Below, one piece after another: positions 1 to 9,476 of a stretch of 35,286 nt of DNA. The translations under genes and the position numbers were made by a program. Source of the stretch: Microcaldota archaeon (GTDB taxonomy: Archaea > Micrarchaeota > Micrarchaeia > Micrarchaeales > CABMGC01); the NCBI GenBank assembly GCA_023270055.1, contig JAGDYB010000015.1, positions 1 to 35,286 of the forward strand, written 5' to 3'. The notes below the pieces were generated by a model. It had not been told where the DNA came from. It did no database searches and saw only the letters and a list, made by a program, of their open reading frames with translations. The number at the start of each line of letters is the position of its first letter. The first letter of the stretch is position 1.

Positions 1-1189
1 GCAGAAGCTTACCAGAAAGGTACTGTATAAGCGCGCCACCCGCCGTGCTCACATGGTCTATCCAGTTTGCTATTTTTAACCTCTGCATGGCTGTGGAAAG
101 GTGGCCACCGCTGACAATGCTTGTTGCAGAACTCTTTGCAACAGAAAGGAGCAGTTCCTCGGTTCCCAGCTCAAACCCCTTTATCTCGAAGGCACTAGGT
201 GGGCCACTTATAAATACAGTCCCGCTTCCCTTGATTATCCTTGAATACCTTTTGATTGTTTTCTCTCCAATATCGAGCACCCTAGCCCCCTTTGGAACGC
301 CTTTTACTTCTGCTTCCTTTCTCTGGCCATCGGCGCCCATATAAGCAAGGTCATGTGGCATTTCTATTACTGATGGATATTCGTCCAGCAGGTACCTGGC
401 TGCTGCAAGATACCTTGTTTCCTCATCAGAAAGCTGCTGGCTGAGTTTTCCTGCGGCATTTAAAAAAAGCAGCCCCAGCCTACCAGTTGTAAGCACCTTG
501 TCGGCTTTGCCATTTTTTATCAGTGCCGTCATTGTCCAGGGGTTTTTTGCAAATTTTCTTATTGTTATAGTGTTACCTTTCTGTGAGATAGGGTAAAGGG
601 TAGCATTGACTCTCGATCCGTCAGGAAGTTCAGCATCCATCAGCGGCGCAAGTACAGTTATCTGCCTTCCTATTCTTCTGCCTATCTGTTCAGCATCATC
701 GTAAATTATATCCTCGTTTTCAATTCTCACAGTAGTCTTGCACCAGCCATATTTCTTGTGGAATACCCATATAGGTTCCTTTGAATTGTTGACCGCGATC
801 TCCTCAAGATTCTCATCAGCAAGCGGCGCCTCGAGGTCGCCAAGGCCAAGCATTACGTTTATTATGTACGCTATAAGTATTTTCTTTGTGGTTGGGTTTG
901 TTCCCGGAAGATATTTATCTATTATCAGGTTGGATGCATCTATATATCTGTTAGTGAGCTGATTCATGTATTCTTCATCTTCTATGCGGTTCGGGTCGAT
1001 AGGTACCATAGCAAGAAGATCCTGCCTAAGGGAAAGCAGAAGCAGCTTTGTTGCGTCGCCAAGCCCTGGTATTGTAACCTCGTATATTGGTACAAAATCT
1101 CCGCGGTCAACGATTCTAATGTTAACCTTGAGCCCGTGTGCATCAAGCTCGTAGCTTGCATATACATTTTCTTTTTCCTCTCCAGCCAT
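1..1189 (-). CDS. Partial ORF (3' end outside window): N-terminal half of a GspE/FlaI-type type II/IV secretion ATPase joined in frame to the C-terminal half of phosphoglycerate kinase
   Basis: Translated by hand from ATG at 1189 (MAGEEKENVYASYELDAHGLKVNIRIVDRG...); absent from the ORF track because it has no stop in the window. Residues LADENLEEIAVNNSKEPIWVFHKKYGWCKTTVR...LDAELPDGSRVNATL-like text and GNTITIRKFAKNPWTMTALI match the secretion ATPase N-domain. From about 515 downward, KADKVLTTGRLGLLFLNAAG...GARVLDIGEKTIKRYSRIIKGSGTVFISGP...FELGTEELL...ISHVSTGGGA-like IDHVSTAGGALIQYLSGKLL matches the PGK C-domain. Confidence 0.8.
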   Translation of the reverse strand, partial: MAGEEKENVYASYELDAHGLKVNIRIVDRGDFVPIYEVTIPGLGDATKLLLLSLRQDLLAMVPIDPNRIEDEEYMNQLTNRYIDASNLIIDKYLPGTNPTTKKILIAYIINVMLGLGDLEAPLADENLEEIAVNNSKEPIWVFHKKYGWCKTTVRIENEDIIYDDAEQIGRRIGRQITVLAPLMDAELPDGSRVNATLYPISQKGNTITIRKFAKNPWTMTALIKNGKADKVLTTGRLGLLFLNAAGKLSQQLSDEETRYLAAARYLLDEYPSVIEMPHDLAYMGADGQRKEAEVKGVPKGARVLDIGEKTIKRYSRIIKGSGTVFISGPPSAFEIKGFELGTEELLLSVAKSSATSIVSGGHLSTAMQRLKIANWIDHVSTAGGALIQYLSGKLL

Positions 1190-1195
1190 AAAACA

Positions 1196-2392
1196 TCACT
1201 TCTTATTTTTGTCATCAGTAACAGAGCTTACCGCCGATTTATAGTCCTCTCTAAGTTCTTCTGTTTTTTTGCTGATTGCCTGGCTTTTCTTTTCAGCTGA
1301 ATTTATCGCTTCAACTTTTTTCTCGGTGCTTTGCATAGTTGTCATTAAAGCAAGCTCTTTGCGCAACTCTTCTATGTCCTTCTCTATCTGTGTTTTCTTG
1401 TTCATCATATCGGCAATTTTTCCTTCGAGTTCAGACATTCTTTCATTCATTGTTGCAACGCTGCCGTAAGTGTTTTTCATCTCTTCAAGGTTTTTTCTTA
1501 TCTCTTCTACTCTCTTCGTTGCAACATCCATATACTTATCCATATCCACTTTTGCTTTTTCCGTAGTGTCAAGCAGCATCTTTTTGTCACTGTCAAGTTT
1601 CCTTGACATCTTAGAAGAGTTGATACTGTATTCAACCTGCATCCTCTTTATCTCGTCAAGTTCTTCCTTTTCCTTGGCAACAACTTTCTTTATAGCCTGT
1701 GTTTCTTTGCTTATGCTTTCGTACAACGCATTGAGTTCTATCCTATATTCATCTACAAGCGTTTCGTATCTATTCTGGAAGGATTTGATTACTCCATCTA
1801 TCCCTTTAATCTTCTCATTCACGTCATTTATCGCCTTTTCGATATCCTGCTCTCCCAAATTGAAGTTCTGGATTACCTTGAGCTGCTCCCGCAGCGCCAC
1901 CATCTCTTTCTCGCTGTTCTGTGCTATCTTGTCAACACTTTCCTTCTTGCTTTTTATCTCAGCGTACCTCTTGTCCGTTTCCTTTCTTATCTTTTCAATT
2001 TCATCAAGTTCCTTCTTTATGTTAGGTGCTTTCTCTTTGAATGCTTGTTCTGCATTCTTGATTGAAGCGGAAAATTCGTCTATCTTCTTCGATATGTCGT
2101 TCACTAGAGAAGCCTGAATGTTAATTTCTTCCTCAAGCGCACCCCTTTGGGTCTCGACCTTTTTTGCAAGAGTTTCCTTTGCGCCCTCGGATATATTGAC
2201 TGGCTCAATATACATCTTTCCTACTTTATAATTGATCTTTACTATGTTTGCCTTTTCGAGTATGTCTGCCCAGCTTTCAATCACCTTCTCGCTGGTCTTG
2301 AGTTCTGTAGCTAGGGTACTTTCACTGCTTTCCCCGTTCTTTCTTATATATTCTAAAAGCGCGTCTATTCCTGTCTTCGTTACGTCCTCCAT
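1196..2392 (-). CDS. N-terminal winged-helix plus long coiled-coil protein
   Basis: 398-aa ORF; HTH-like N-terminus (LLEYIRKNGESSESTLATELKTSEKVIESWADILEKANIVKI), then heptad-rich coiled coil to the C-terminus; 6 bp upstream of the secretion-ATPase ORF. Confidence 0.8.
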   Translation of the reverse strand: MEDVTKTGIDALLEYIRKNGESSESTLATELKTSEKVIESWADILEKANIVKINYKVGKMYIEPVNISEGAKETLAKKVETQRGALEEEINIQASLVNDISKKIDEFSASIKNAEQAFKEKAPNIKKELDEIEKIRKETDKRYAEIKSKKESVDKIAQNSEKEMVALREQLKVIQNFNLGEQDIEKAINDVNEKIKGIDGVIKSFQNRYETLVDEYRIELNALYESISKETQAIKKVVAKEKEELDEIKRMQVEYSINSSKMSRKLDSDKKMLLDTTEKAKVDMDKYMDVATKRVEEIRKNLEEMKNTYGSVATMNERMSELEGKIADMMNKKTQIEKDIEELRKELALMTTMQSTEKKVEAINSAEKKSQAISKKTEELREDYKSAVSSVTDDKNKK

Positions 2393-2434
2393 CCTATCAG
2401 TTTTTCTTTAAATTTTAAATATTTTAAATCTATG

Positions 2435-3157
2435 TTAAAATCTGCTCGTAATGAATTTCCCTATCTCGCTGCCAGCGACACTTTCCGCTATTATCAAACT
2501 GTCACTTCCGGCTCTTTTCATCCTTGGGATATCCTCTAAGGTTTTAATCCTCGCCACTACCTTTACGTTGCTGTTTGCCTTTTTGCTTTCTATCACTATG
2601 GCCGTGTTTTCCACGTCGTCATTTCCGCACACCGCAACTGCAGCCGCTTTATCGATGCCTGCTTTAATGAGGTCCGCACTGTCTGTCGGATCTCCTCTTA
2701 TTGCAAGTATCCCCTCGTCAAGTAGGCTCCTGACCTTGGCTGCGTCTTTGTCAAGTACAACATAACCGATGCCATTGCGTTTTGCAAGTTTTGCTGCTTC
2801 TATCGCTATCTGATTGGCTGGTGTAAGCAGCATGTGCCCTCTCATTCTGTTTATTTTTGTGCTAAGCATTTTGCCACGTATATCTATCCTGCCAAGCAGC
2901 TCAAAGAACAGCGAAATCAGCAATATTGTTACTGCTATGTTACCAATAATGTCAATTATTTGGAGTGCTAGCACCCCAGCGTTTTGTGCATCAACAATCT
3001 TCATGGTTGGAGGAAAGCTGGCACCAAGAATATTTGATGTAACCCATATCAACGATATGACCGGGGGATAACCAATGTAGGTTATGCCAAACACGGAGGT
3101 AATGAATACAACTATGACAAGGATTATAAGTATTATTTGCACCATTTTTATTATCAT
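2435..3157 (-). CDS. Membrane-anchored TrkA-N/RCK-domain protein
   Basis: N-terminal TM segments followed by a Rossmann RCK domain (RGHMLLTPANQIAIEAAKLAKRNGIGYVVLDKD...LAIRGDPTDSADLIKAGIDKAAAVAV). Confidence 0.8.
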   Translation of the reverse strand: MIIKMVQIILIILVIVVFITSVFGITYIGYPPVISLIWVTSNILGASFPPTMKIVDAQNAGVLALQIIDIIGNIAVTILLISLFFELLGRIDIRGKMLSTKINRMRGHMLLTPANQIAIEAAKLAKRNGIGYVVLDKDAAKVRSLLDEGILAIRGDPTDSADLIKAGIDKAAAVAVCGNDDVENTAIVIESKKANSNVKVVARIKTLEDIPRMKRAGSDSLIIAESVAGSEIGKFITSRF

Positions 3158-3933
3158 CTTGCATCACCCTTGAAACTCCTTGCTATCGCTTCCCCGATCT
3201 CTATCCCTGAGAGATATTCGGGCAAAACGCACATGTCCACACCCACCCTGTACATTTTGGTTCTAGTTTCTTCCCTGCCTACCCGCGTTATCACAGTCGC
3301 GTCCTTGTTAAGCCTTTTCGCTGATATTGCTCCTAGAAGGTTGTCCAGATCATCCTCAGAGGCGAATATTATAGCTTTTGCACTCCATATGTTTGCAGCT
3401 TTTAACGTTGCTTCACTAGTAAAATCCCCCTCTAAGGCTATTATACCCCTGTTCATGAGTTCGAGCACTTCATTCTTGCTCTTCACAATCATTATAATAC
3501 GTGAGTTGTTCTTTAGCTTGTCTATTACGGCCTGCGACAGGTTGTTGTAGCCGCATATTACCAAATGTCCTCTCCTTCTCATAGCCCTGAGCCTGTTTAT
3601 CCTGTTTTCTATGTCAGCATAAGCCACCATGTCTATTACAGCTGCCAATATAAAACTCATTATCACAATTCTGCTTATGTTGTCTACCACGAATATGATG
3701 AAAACAGGATAAAAGTCTGTATTGAAATTGCTCATAGTAAGGCCAGCAACTACGGTATCAGCATTTACATTACTAGCATCAAAGAAAGTCTGGAAAACAT
3801 AATACGTAGCTAAGTATGCATTGTGAAAAAGTAGAAAAATTACGAGAACTGATATGACGCCAAGGATAAGAACGATTATTACTGATGCGAGCAATATATT
3901 AGATACGCCAGCACCCTTGTCATTTGTATCCAT
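3154..3933 (-). CDS. Membrane-anchored TrkA-N/RCK-domain protein (paralog)
   Basis: TM segments then RRRGHLVICGYNNLSQAVIDKLK...GIIALEGDFTSEATLKAANIWSAKAIIFAS; 4-bp overlap with the next gene. Confidence 0.8.
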   Translation of the reverse strand: MDTNDKGAGVSNILLASVIIVLILGVISVLVIFLLFHNAYLATYYVFQTFFDASNVNADTVVAGLTMSNFNTDFYPVFIIFVVDNISRIVIMSFILAAVIDMVAYADIENRINRLRAMRRRGHLVICGYNNLSQAVIDKLKNNSRIIMIVKSKNEVLELMNRGIIALEGDFTSEATLKAANIWSAKAIIFASEDDLDNLLGAISAKRLNKDATVITRVGREETRTKMYRVGVDMCVLPEYLSGIEIGEAIARSFKGDAR

Positions 3934-3946
3934 TCAATCCTTTCCC

Positions 3947-4375
3947 TTATTTTACAATTTTTCTGATTTCATTGAAAATTTCTTCCCCAGCTGATATGTT
4001 TGGCGTTGCTATAAAGTTAGTGCCTATTTCGGAGAGCTTCTCCTTTATCACGTTGCTGTTGGCACGCGTAGCAATCAGAACCTTGTTGTTTAAGCTTCTT
4101 GCAGTTATGCTCGCAAAAAGGTTCTTTGCGTCACTATCCATAACTATAGCTATCGCCTTCGCCTCCAATATGCCTGCATCCTTAAGCACCTTTGAGGATG
4201 TTGCATCGCCATATATGACATCTATCCCCTTTTCCCTGAGCGCCTCTACCTTGTCTGGATTGTTTTCTATTACCACAAAAGGTATGTTTCGCTCGGATAT
4301 TATCTCGGCAACCTTCTCGCCAACAAGACCATAGCCGCATATGATTACATGGTTTTTAAGCTCTTTGCCCGCCAT
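3947..4375 (-). CDS. Soluble TrkA-N (RCK) domain protein
   Basis: KNHVIICGYGLVGEKVAEIISERNIPFVVIENNPDKVEALREKGIDVIYGDATSSKVLKDAGI: GxGxxG Rossmann fold typical of TrkA-N. Confidence 0.85.
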   Translation of the reverse strand: MAGKELKNHVIICGYGLVGEKVAEIISERNIPFVVIENNPDKVEALREKGIDVIYGDATSSKVLKDAGILEAKAIAIVMDSDAKNLFASITARSLNNKVLIATRANSNVIKEKLSEIGTNFIATPNISAGEEIFNEIRKIVK

Positions 4376-4601
4376 TGCATCCCTAAATAATGAGTGCGTT
4401 TATAAATTATAAACCTTATTGATGCTTTGCCTCTCCCTTGAAGTGTTGCAGATATTACACGACACGCGCAATAGCGCACAATAAAGTCGTTGAGAGGTTA
4501 ATATTTAAAAGAATTCTACTGGCTCCGACGCAGTTGCAAAGTAAAAGCAGTTTACAGAAACGCGCTTTATGATATATCCAAAAAGCGCAGATTGATTGGA
4601 T

Positions 4602-4673
4602 AGCTCCAGCCAGATTCGAACTGGCGTCAACGGGTCCAGAGCCCGCCGTCCTTGACCACTAGACTATGGAGCT
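4602..4673 (-). tRNA. tRNA-Gln (anticodon CUG), no encoded CCA
   Basis: Reverse complement AGCTCCA-TA-GTC TAGTGGTCAA GGAC-G-GCGGG CTCTGGA CCCGT-TGAC-GCCAG TTCGAAT CTGGC-TGGAGCT folds as a cloverleaf; anticodon loop CTCTGGA. Confidence 0.9.
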
Positions 4674-4730
4674 ATATAATACATATCCGCATCTCTGTTT
4701 TATATATTTTTTCTTGAAAAACTATTTAGC

Positions 4731-5462
4731 ATGTTCAGGGAAAACATTCTATTTTCTAGAGAAGTAGAAGAATTGCTAGTGGCAGACATAGCATTATCCT
4801 TAGCATTTGCGCTGATATTTGCGGATTTCACATCAAGCTATGCGAGCCTTGCGTACTTTCTTCCTATAGCCTTCATAGTCGTCCCGCTTACGTTCGTGCT
4901 GCATGAACTTATGCACAAATTTGTCGCTCAGCATTACGGCGCCATAGCTGCGTTCAGGTATTCGCCAATAGGCCTGGTAATAACACTTGCTAGTAGCATG
5001 TTTGGCTTCCTGATAGGGTTGCCAGGCGCAACGGTGATATACACAAACAGGTTCACAAGGAGGGAAGACGGCATTGTGTCCCTTGCCGGGCCACTTACCA
5101 ACTTTGCGATATTTGCCATATTCTTCATAGCAGGAATGCTTCTCTACAAGGGCTTTCTTGGAAACGTGCTCGTTACATTCAGCCCATATTTCACCAACTA
5201 TTCCTATCTTCACAATTTCATAAACGTCGTGCTTTTCATCAGCCTTTGGCTTGCTTTCTTCAACATGCTCCCAATAATGCCTCTGGATGGCAGCAAGGTG
5301 CTGAGATGGAACAAGGGCATATATGCGGCTACAATGCTAGTCATATTTATCCTGCTCTACCTAATAGTGCCTCTGTACTCAATACTCTTCTCGCTGGTAT
5401 TCATACTGGTGTTCGCCTTAATATTTTCAATGATATACAAAGGCATGATGTTCAGGCTATGA
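4731..5462 (+). CDS. M50 / site-2-protease-family membrane metalloprotease
   Basis: HELMH (HExxH) within a TM segment and FFNMLPIMPLDGSKVL (NxxPxxPLDG) motif; multiple TM segments. Confidence 0.85.
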   Translation: MFRENILFSREVEELLVADIALSLAFALIFADFTSSYASLAYFLPIAFIVVPLTFVLHELMHKFVAQHYGAIAAFRYSPIGLVITLASSMFGFLIGLPGATVIYTNRFTRREDGIVSLAGPLTNFAIFAIFFIAGMLLYKGFLGNVLVTFSPYFTNYSYLHNFINVVLFISLWLAFFNMLPIMPLDGSKVLRWNKGIYAATMLVIFILLYLIVPLYSILFSLVFILVFALIFSMIYKGMMFRL

Positions 5463-5516
5463 AAAGATCGCAGGCCGCAGAAGTGCTTGCCGGTGTGTCA
5501 CGCCATTGATAGTAGG

Positions 5517-5536
5517 GTATTTAAAATTTTAAATAC
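5517..5536. promoter_or_regulatory. Perfect 20-bp AT palindrome GTATTTAAAATTTTAAATAC (symmetric TATA-like element)
   Basis: Read directly; lies between the M50 gene and the CDC48 gene. Confidence 0.5.
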
Positions 5537-5648
5537 AAAACAAATATAGACAATTTGTTGGCTTGCCGCGCATTAGGTGTTGCAAGCGTCGGCATGCGCA
5601 AGATTTTATAATTCCAACATGCAATATTTGTTTCAATTGGTGCTTAAG

Positions 5649-7805
5649 ATGGTAAACGGAATAGAGCTCACAGTTGCAGATGCTATAGTTACCGATACCG
5701 GCAGGAGCATTGCAAGAGTAGACTCAAAATCAAGGAAGCTGCTCGACGTCGTATCGGGGGACATAATAGAGATAAAAGGAAAGTCCAAATCCACGGCAGC
5801 GCTGGTATGGCAGGCGCATCCCAGCGACGAGGGGCTTGGCTTCATAAGAATAGACGGTTATCTCAGACAGAGCATTGGAGTTGGCATAGGGGACAAGGTT
5901 TTTGTTACAAAAGCCACGGTGCAGGATGCGGAACGCGTTGTAATAGCTCCGCCTCCAGGCCAGAGACCGCCGCTTTCTCCAAATTTTGCTGAATATGCCA
6001 AACGCAAGCTTGAAAGCAAGCCCGTATCGAAGAACGATGTAATACCTATACCTATGCTTGGCTTGGTATTCAATTTTATCGTTGTTCAGACCGTTCCGCA
6101 CGGCATAGTCAGAATAACAAAGGACACGAACTTCGTAGTAAAAGAGGAGCCGCTTTCTGAATACTCTATAAAATTCGGGGACGTGCATTATGAGGATATA
6201 GGCGGTCTCAAGAACGAGATAAAGAAGATAAGGGAGATGGTTGAGCTCCCGATAAGGTACCCGCAGCTTTTCGAGAGGCTTGGCATAGAACCTCCTAAAG
6301 GCGTCCTTCTTTACGGCCCGCCTGGCACAGGCAAAACATTGCTTGCAAAGGCGGTTTCAAACGAGAGCGATGCACATTTCATATCGATATCGGGCCCTGA
6401 GCTTGTAAGCAAATTCGTAGGGGAAAGCGAGGAAAAGCTAAGGCAGATATTCAAGGAGGCAAATGAGAAGGCGCCTACAATAATATTCATGGACGAGATA
6501 GACGCGATAGCCCCGAAGCGCGAGGAGGCAACCAACGAAGTTGAAAGAAGGATGGTATCGCAGCTTCTCAGCCTGATGGACGGAATGCCTCCGAGAGGGC
6601 AGGTCATAGTGCTTGCGGCCACAAACAGGCCCGATGCAATCGATTCAGCGCTCAGGAGGCCTGGCAGGTTCGACAGAGAGATAGAAATAGGAGTCCCAAA
6701 CAGGGACGCAAGGAAGGAAATACTGCAAATACACACAAGGAATATGCCTCTAGCACCTGATGTTAGCATTGACGAGCTCGCCGACATAACGCACGGCTAT
6801 ACTGGCGCCGACATAAGCGCATTGGTCAGGGAAGCGGCAATGTCTAAGCTGAGGTCAATATTACCGATGATTATAGACCAGCAGTCAATACCAAACGACT
6901 TGCTTGTGAACCTTACCGTGTCAAAGGAAAACTTCCTTGACGCACTTAAGAGCATACAGCCCAGCGCACTCAGAGAGGTGTTTGTCGAGAGACCTAATGT
7001 GCACTGGAGCGATGTTGGAGGCCTTGAAGACGTAAAAAGGGAGCTCAAGGAAGCTGTAGAGCTGCCGCTCAAGAATCCAGAGGCGTTTGAGAAAATGGGC
7101 ATAAGGCCAGTCAAGGGCGTGCTCATTGTTGGTCCGCCGGGCACCGGCAAAACTATGCTCGCAAAAGCGGTAGCTACAGAAAGAGAAGCAAACTTCATAT
7201 CTATAAAAGGCCCAGAAGTGCTAAGCAAGTGGGTAGGGGAAAGCGAGAAGACGGTAAGGGAGCTTTTCAGGAAGGCAAGGATGGCTGCGCCATGCATAAT
7301 ATTTATAGACGAGATAGACGCGATAGCGCAGGCGAGGGGCGAGGGCGAGCCAGATTCAAAGGTGACTGAGCGCGTGGTTGACACCTTGTTGACTGAGCTC
7401 GATGGCCTGCAGGAGCTCAAGAACGTGGTTGTGCTTGCGGCCACAAACAGGCCAGAACTGATTGATACTGCTTTGCTCAGGCCTGGCAGGTTCGACAAGA
7501 TAATAAACATACCTATGCCGGATCAGGAGGCGCGCTTGGCAATATTAAAAATACATACCAAACGCATGCCACTTGACAAGAGCGTTGTGCTAGAGGAAGT
7601 GGCTGCAGAGACGGAAAACTACACCGGCGCTGAGCTCGAGAATCTTTGCAGGGAAGCAGGCATGAATGCGATACGAAACAACAGGGATATCGTGAAGAAG
7701 GAAGATTTTGAGAAGGCGTTCGAAGAGGTAAAGCCTGCAATACCGAAGGAGCTCGCAGACAGGATAAAGCGGTTCAAGGACGAGCCCACAAGCATGTACA
7801 GGTGA
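5649..7805 (+). CDS. CDC48/VCP-like AAA+ ATPase with two AAA domains
   Basis: Two Walker A (GPPGTGKTLLAKAV, GPPGTGKTMLAKAV), two Walker B (IIFMDEIDAIAP, IIFIDEIDAIAQ) and double-psi N-domain (MVNGIELTVADAIVTDTGRSIARVD). ORF track starts at 5577; ATG at 5649 fits the family N-terminus better. Confidence 0.95.
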   Translation: MVNGIELTVADAIVTDTGRSIARVDSKSRKLLDVVSGDIIEIKGKSKSTAALVWQAHPSDEGLGFIRIDGYLRQSIGVGIGDKVFVTKATVQDAERVVIAPPPGQRPPLSPNFAEYAKRKLESKPVSKNDVIPIPMLGLVFNFIVVQTVPHGIVRITKDTNFVVKEEPLSEYSIKFGDVHYEDIGGLKNEIKKIREMVELPIRYPQLFERLGIEPPKGVLLYGPPGTGKTLLAKAVSNESDAHFISISGPELVSKFVGESEEKLRQIFKEANEKAPTIIFMDEIDAIAPKREEATNEVERRMVSQLLSLMDGMPPRGQVIVLAATNRPDAIDSALRRPGRFDREIEIGVPNRDARKEILQIHTRNMPLAPDVSIDELADITHGYTGADISALVREAAMSKLRSILPMIIDQQSIPNDLLVNLTVSKENFLDALKSIQPSALREVFVERPNVHWSDVGGLEDVKRELKEAVELPLKNPEAFEKMGIRPVKGVLIVGPPGTGKTMLAKAVATEREANFISIKGPEVLSKWVGESEKTVRELFRKARMAAPCIIFIDEIDAIAQARGEGEPDSKVTERVVDTLLTELDGLQELKNVVVLAATNRPELIDTALLRPGRFDKIINIPMPDQEARLAILKIHTKRMPLDKSVVLEEVAAETENYTGAELENLCREAGMNAIRNNRDIVKKEDFEKAFEEVKPAIPKELADRIKRFKDEPTSMYR

Positions 7806-7832
7806 GCAAGGCAATTATGCTTAGGTGATATT

Positions 7833-8216
7833 TTGAAGATAGTATATTCTGACAAGAAAACCGGAAAGACTGCACAAGCAGAAGTTTTGAAAGATCGCGA
7901 AGCTATGCTGATTGGGAAAAGGATAGGAGACGAAGTTGATGGCAGCGCAATCGATCTTCCTGGCTTCAAGCTGAAGATAACAGGTATGAGCGACAAGAGC
8001 GGTATACCTTCAAGGCCCGAGATTGAAGGCACGGCGAAGAGGTACATACTGGCTGCAAAGTCGAAGCTGAAAAGCAACAGGGGTATGAGAGTTAGGCGCC
8101 TGGTGCGCGGCAACGCGATAAGTGCCGATACCGAGCAAGTCAATACTGTAATAACAGAATATGGCCAGAAGCCGCTTGAGGAGTTGTTCAAGCCAAAGGA
8201 AAAGAAGGCGGAATGA
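7833..8216 (+). CDS. rps6e: 30S ribosomal protein S6e
   Basis: MKIVYSDKKTGKTAQAEV...IGDEVDGSAIDLPGFKLKITGMSDKSGIPSRPEI...RGMRVRRLVRGNAIS; TTG start. Confidence 0.93.
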   Translation: MKIVYSDKKTGKTAQAEVLKDREAMLIGKRIGDEVDGSAIDLPGFKLKITGMSDKSGIPSRPEIEGTAKRYILAAKSKLKSNRGMRVRRLVRGNAISADTEQVNTVITEYGQKPLEELFKPKEKKAE

Positions 8217-8234
8217 TTGTAATCGGATGAATTA

Positions 8235-9476
8235 ATGTCAAATAACGAAAGCATGTTCAAGCAGAGCCAGCTAAACATAGGCACGCTGGGTCATGTAGAC
8301 CACGGCAAGACCACGCTTACACGTGCAATAACTGGCGTGTGGACCGACAAGCACAGCGAAAGTATAAAGAGAAGCATGACAATAAAGCTGGGTTATGCCG
8401 ATGCATTCATTAAAAAATGCAGTGGCTGCAAGGAACCGGAGGCTTATACAGTTGGCGATGCCTGCGAGGGCTGCAACGGAAAACCCGAAATAGTTAGAAG
8501 GATATCAATATTAGATGCGCCGGGCCACGAAACGCTCATGGCGACAGCTATTGCAGGTTCTAACATAATAGATGCGGTGCTTTTTGTAATATCGGCAAGC
8601 GAACCATGTCCGATGCCGCAGACAAAAGAACATCTAATGTTGATAAACGCACTGGGCATAAAAAACGTAATAATAGTGCAGACAAAAATAGATATAGTCG
8701 GCAAGGAGGCATCAAAGGCACATTATCAGCAGATAAAGAATTTTGTCAAGGGCTCTGTAGCAGAAAACGCTCCAATAATACCGGTCATAGCAAGCAAGAA
8801 CATAAACATTGACGCACTTCTACAGCAGATCATGAACATACCAGTGCCCGAGCGTGACACTTCAAGCGAGCCTCTGATGTACATTGCGCGCTCTTTTGAC
8901 ATAAATAAGCCAGGCGCAAAGATAAAAGACTTAGTCGGCGGCGTAATAGGCGGCTCGGTAATAAGAGGCACGTTCAAGCTCGGCGACGAGATAGAGATAA
9001 GGCCCGGAGTGCCAAAAAGCAGCGACAAGTCAAAAAAAGCGGTTTACGAGCCATTGATAACCGAAATAAGGTCGCTGAGCACCGGCACCAGTTCTGGCGA
9101 GCTGGAGCAGGTAATAGCTGGCGGTCTGGTGGCCATAGGCACCTCCCTAGACCCTTCTCTTACGAAAGCAGACAACTTGGTAGGTAGCGTTGTTGGGCAC
9201 GTAGGCAAGCTTCCAGACATGCTTGACGAGATAGCTGTAAACTATGTTGACATACAGAGAAACGACATACCCAAGCAATCATTAAGGGTTGACGAACCGC
9301 TCATACTCAGCGTTGGCACCGCCACAACGATAGGATATGTGAAATCGGTGAAGAAGAAAAAAGTCGAAATCGAACTCAAGAGGCCCATGTGCATCGATAC
9401 TTCTGCAAAAATATCAATAATGCGCAATTTTTCGCAACGCTGGAGGCTTTGCGGCTATGCAACACTTATACAATAG
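8235..9476 (+). CDS. eif2g: Translation initiation factor aIF2 subunit gamma
   Basis: NIGTLGHVDHGKTTLTRAITGVWTDKHSESIKRSMTIKLGYAD, zinc knuckle CxxC...CxxC, DAPGHE, TKID. Confidence 0.95.
   Translation: MSNNESMFKQSQLNIGTLGHVDHGKTTLTRAITGVWTDKHSESIKRSMTIKLGYADAFIKKCSGCKEPEAYTVGDACEGCNGKPEIVRRISILDAPGHETLMATAIAGSNIIDAVLFVISASEPCPMPQTKEHLMLINALGIKNVIIVQTKIDIVGKEASKAHYQQIKNFVKGSVAENAPIIPVIASKNINIDALLQQIMNIPVPERDTSSEPLMYIARSFDINKPGAKIKDLVGGVIGGSVIRGTFKLGDEIEIRPGVPKSSDKSKKAVYEPLITEIRSLSTGTSSGELEQVIAGGLVAIGTSLDPSLTKADNLVGSVVGHVGKLPDMLDEIAVNYVDIQRNDIPKQSLRVDEPLILSVGTATTIGYVKSVKKKKVEIELKRPMCIDTSAKISIMRNFSQRWRLCGYATLIQ

Noticed and set aside
1-1189. Idea that this ATPase is the VirB11 of the T4SS-like cluster
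   Set aside because: It looks GspE/FlaI-type, is truncated before the Walker motifs and is over 12 kb from the cluster.
982-1215. 77-aa minus-strand ORF listed in the track
   Set aside because: Wrong frame; the correct frame is the secretion ATPase ORF starting at 1189.
1470-2117. 215-aa plus-strand ORF (and 1269-1566 ORFs)
   Set aside because: Antisense to the coherent coiled-coil CDS; low-complexity Ser/Phe/Leu composition typical of shadow ORFs.
6797-7510. 237-aa minus-strand ORF and other ORFs antisense to CDC48
   Set aside because: Mirror-frame ORFs over a clearly identified AAA+ gene.
7619-8284. 221-aa minus-strand ORF
   Set aside because: Antisense across CDC48 end, S6e and aIF2-gamma start; no recognisable domain.
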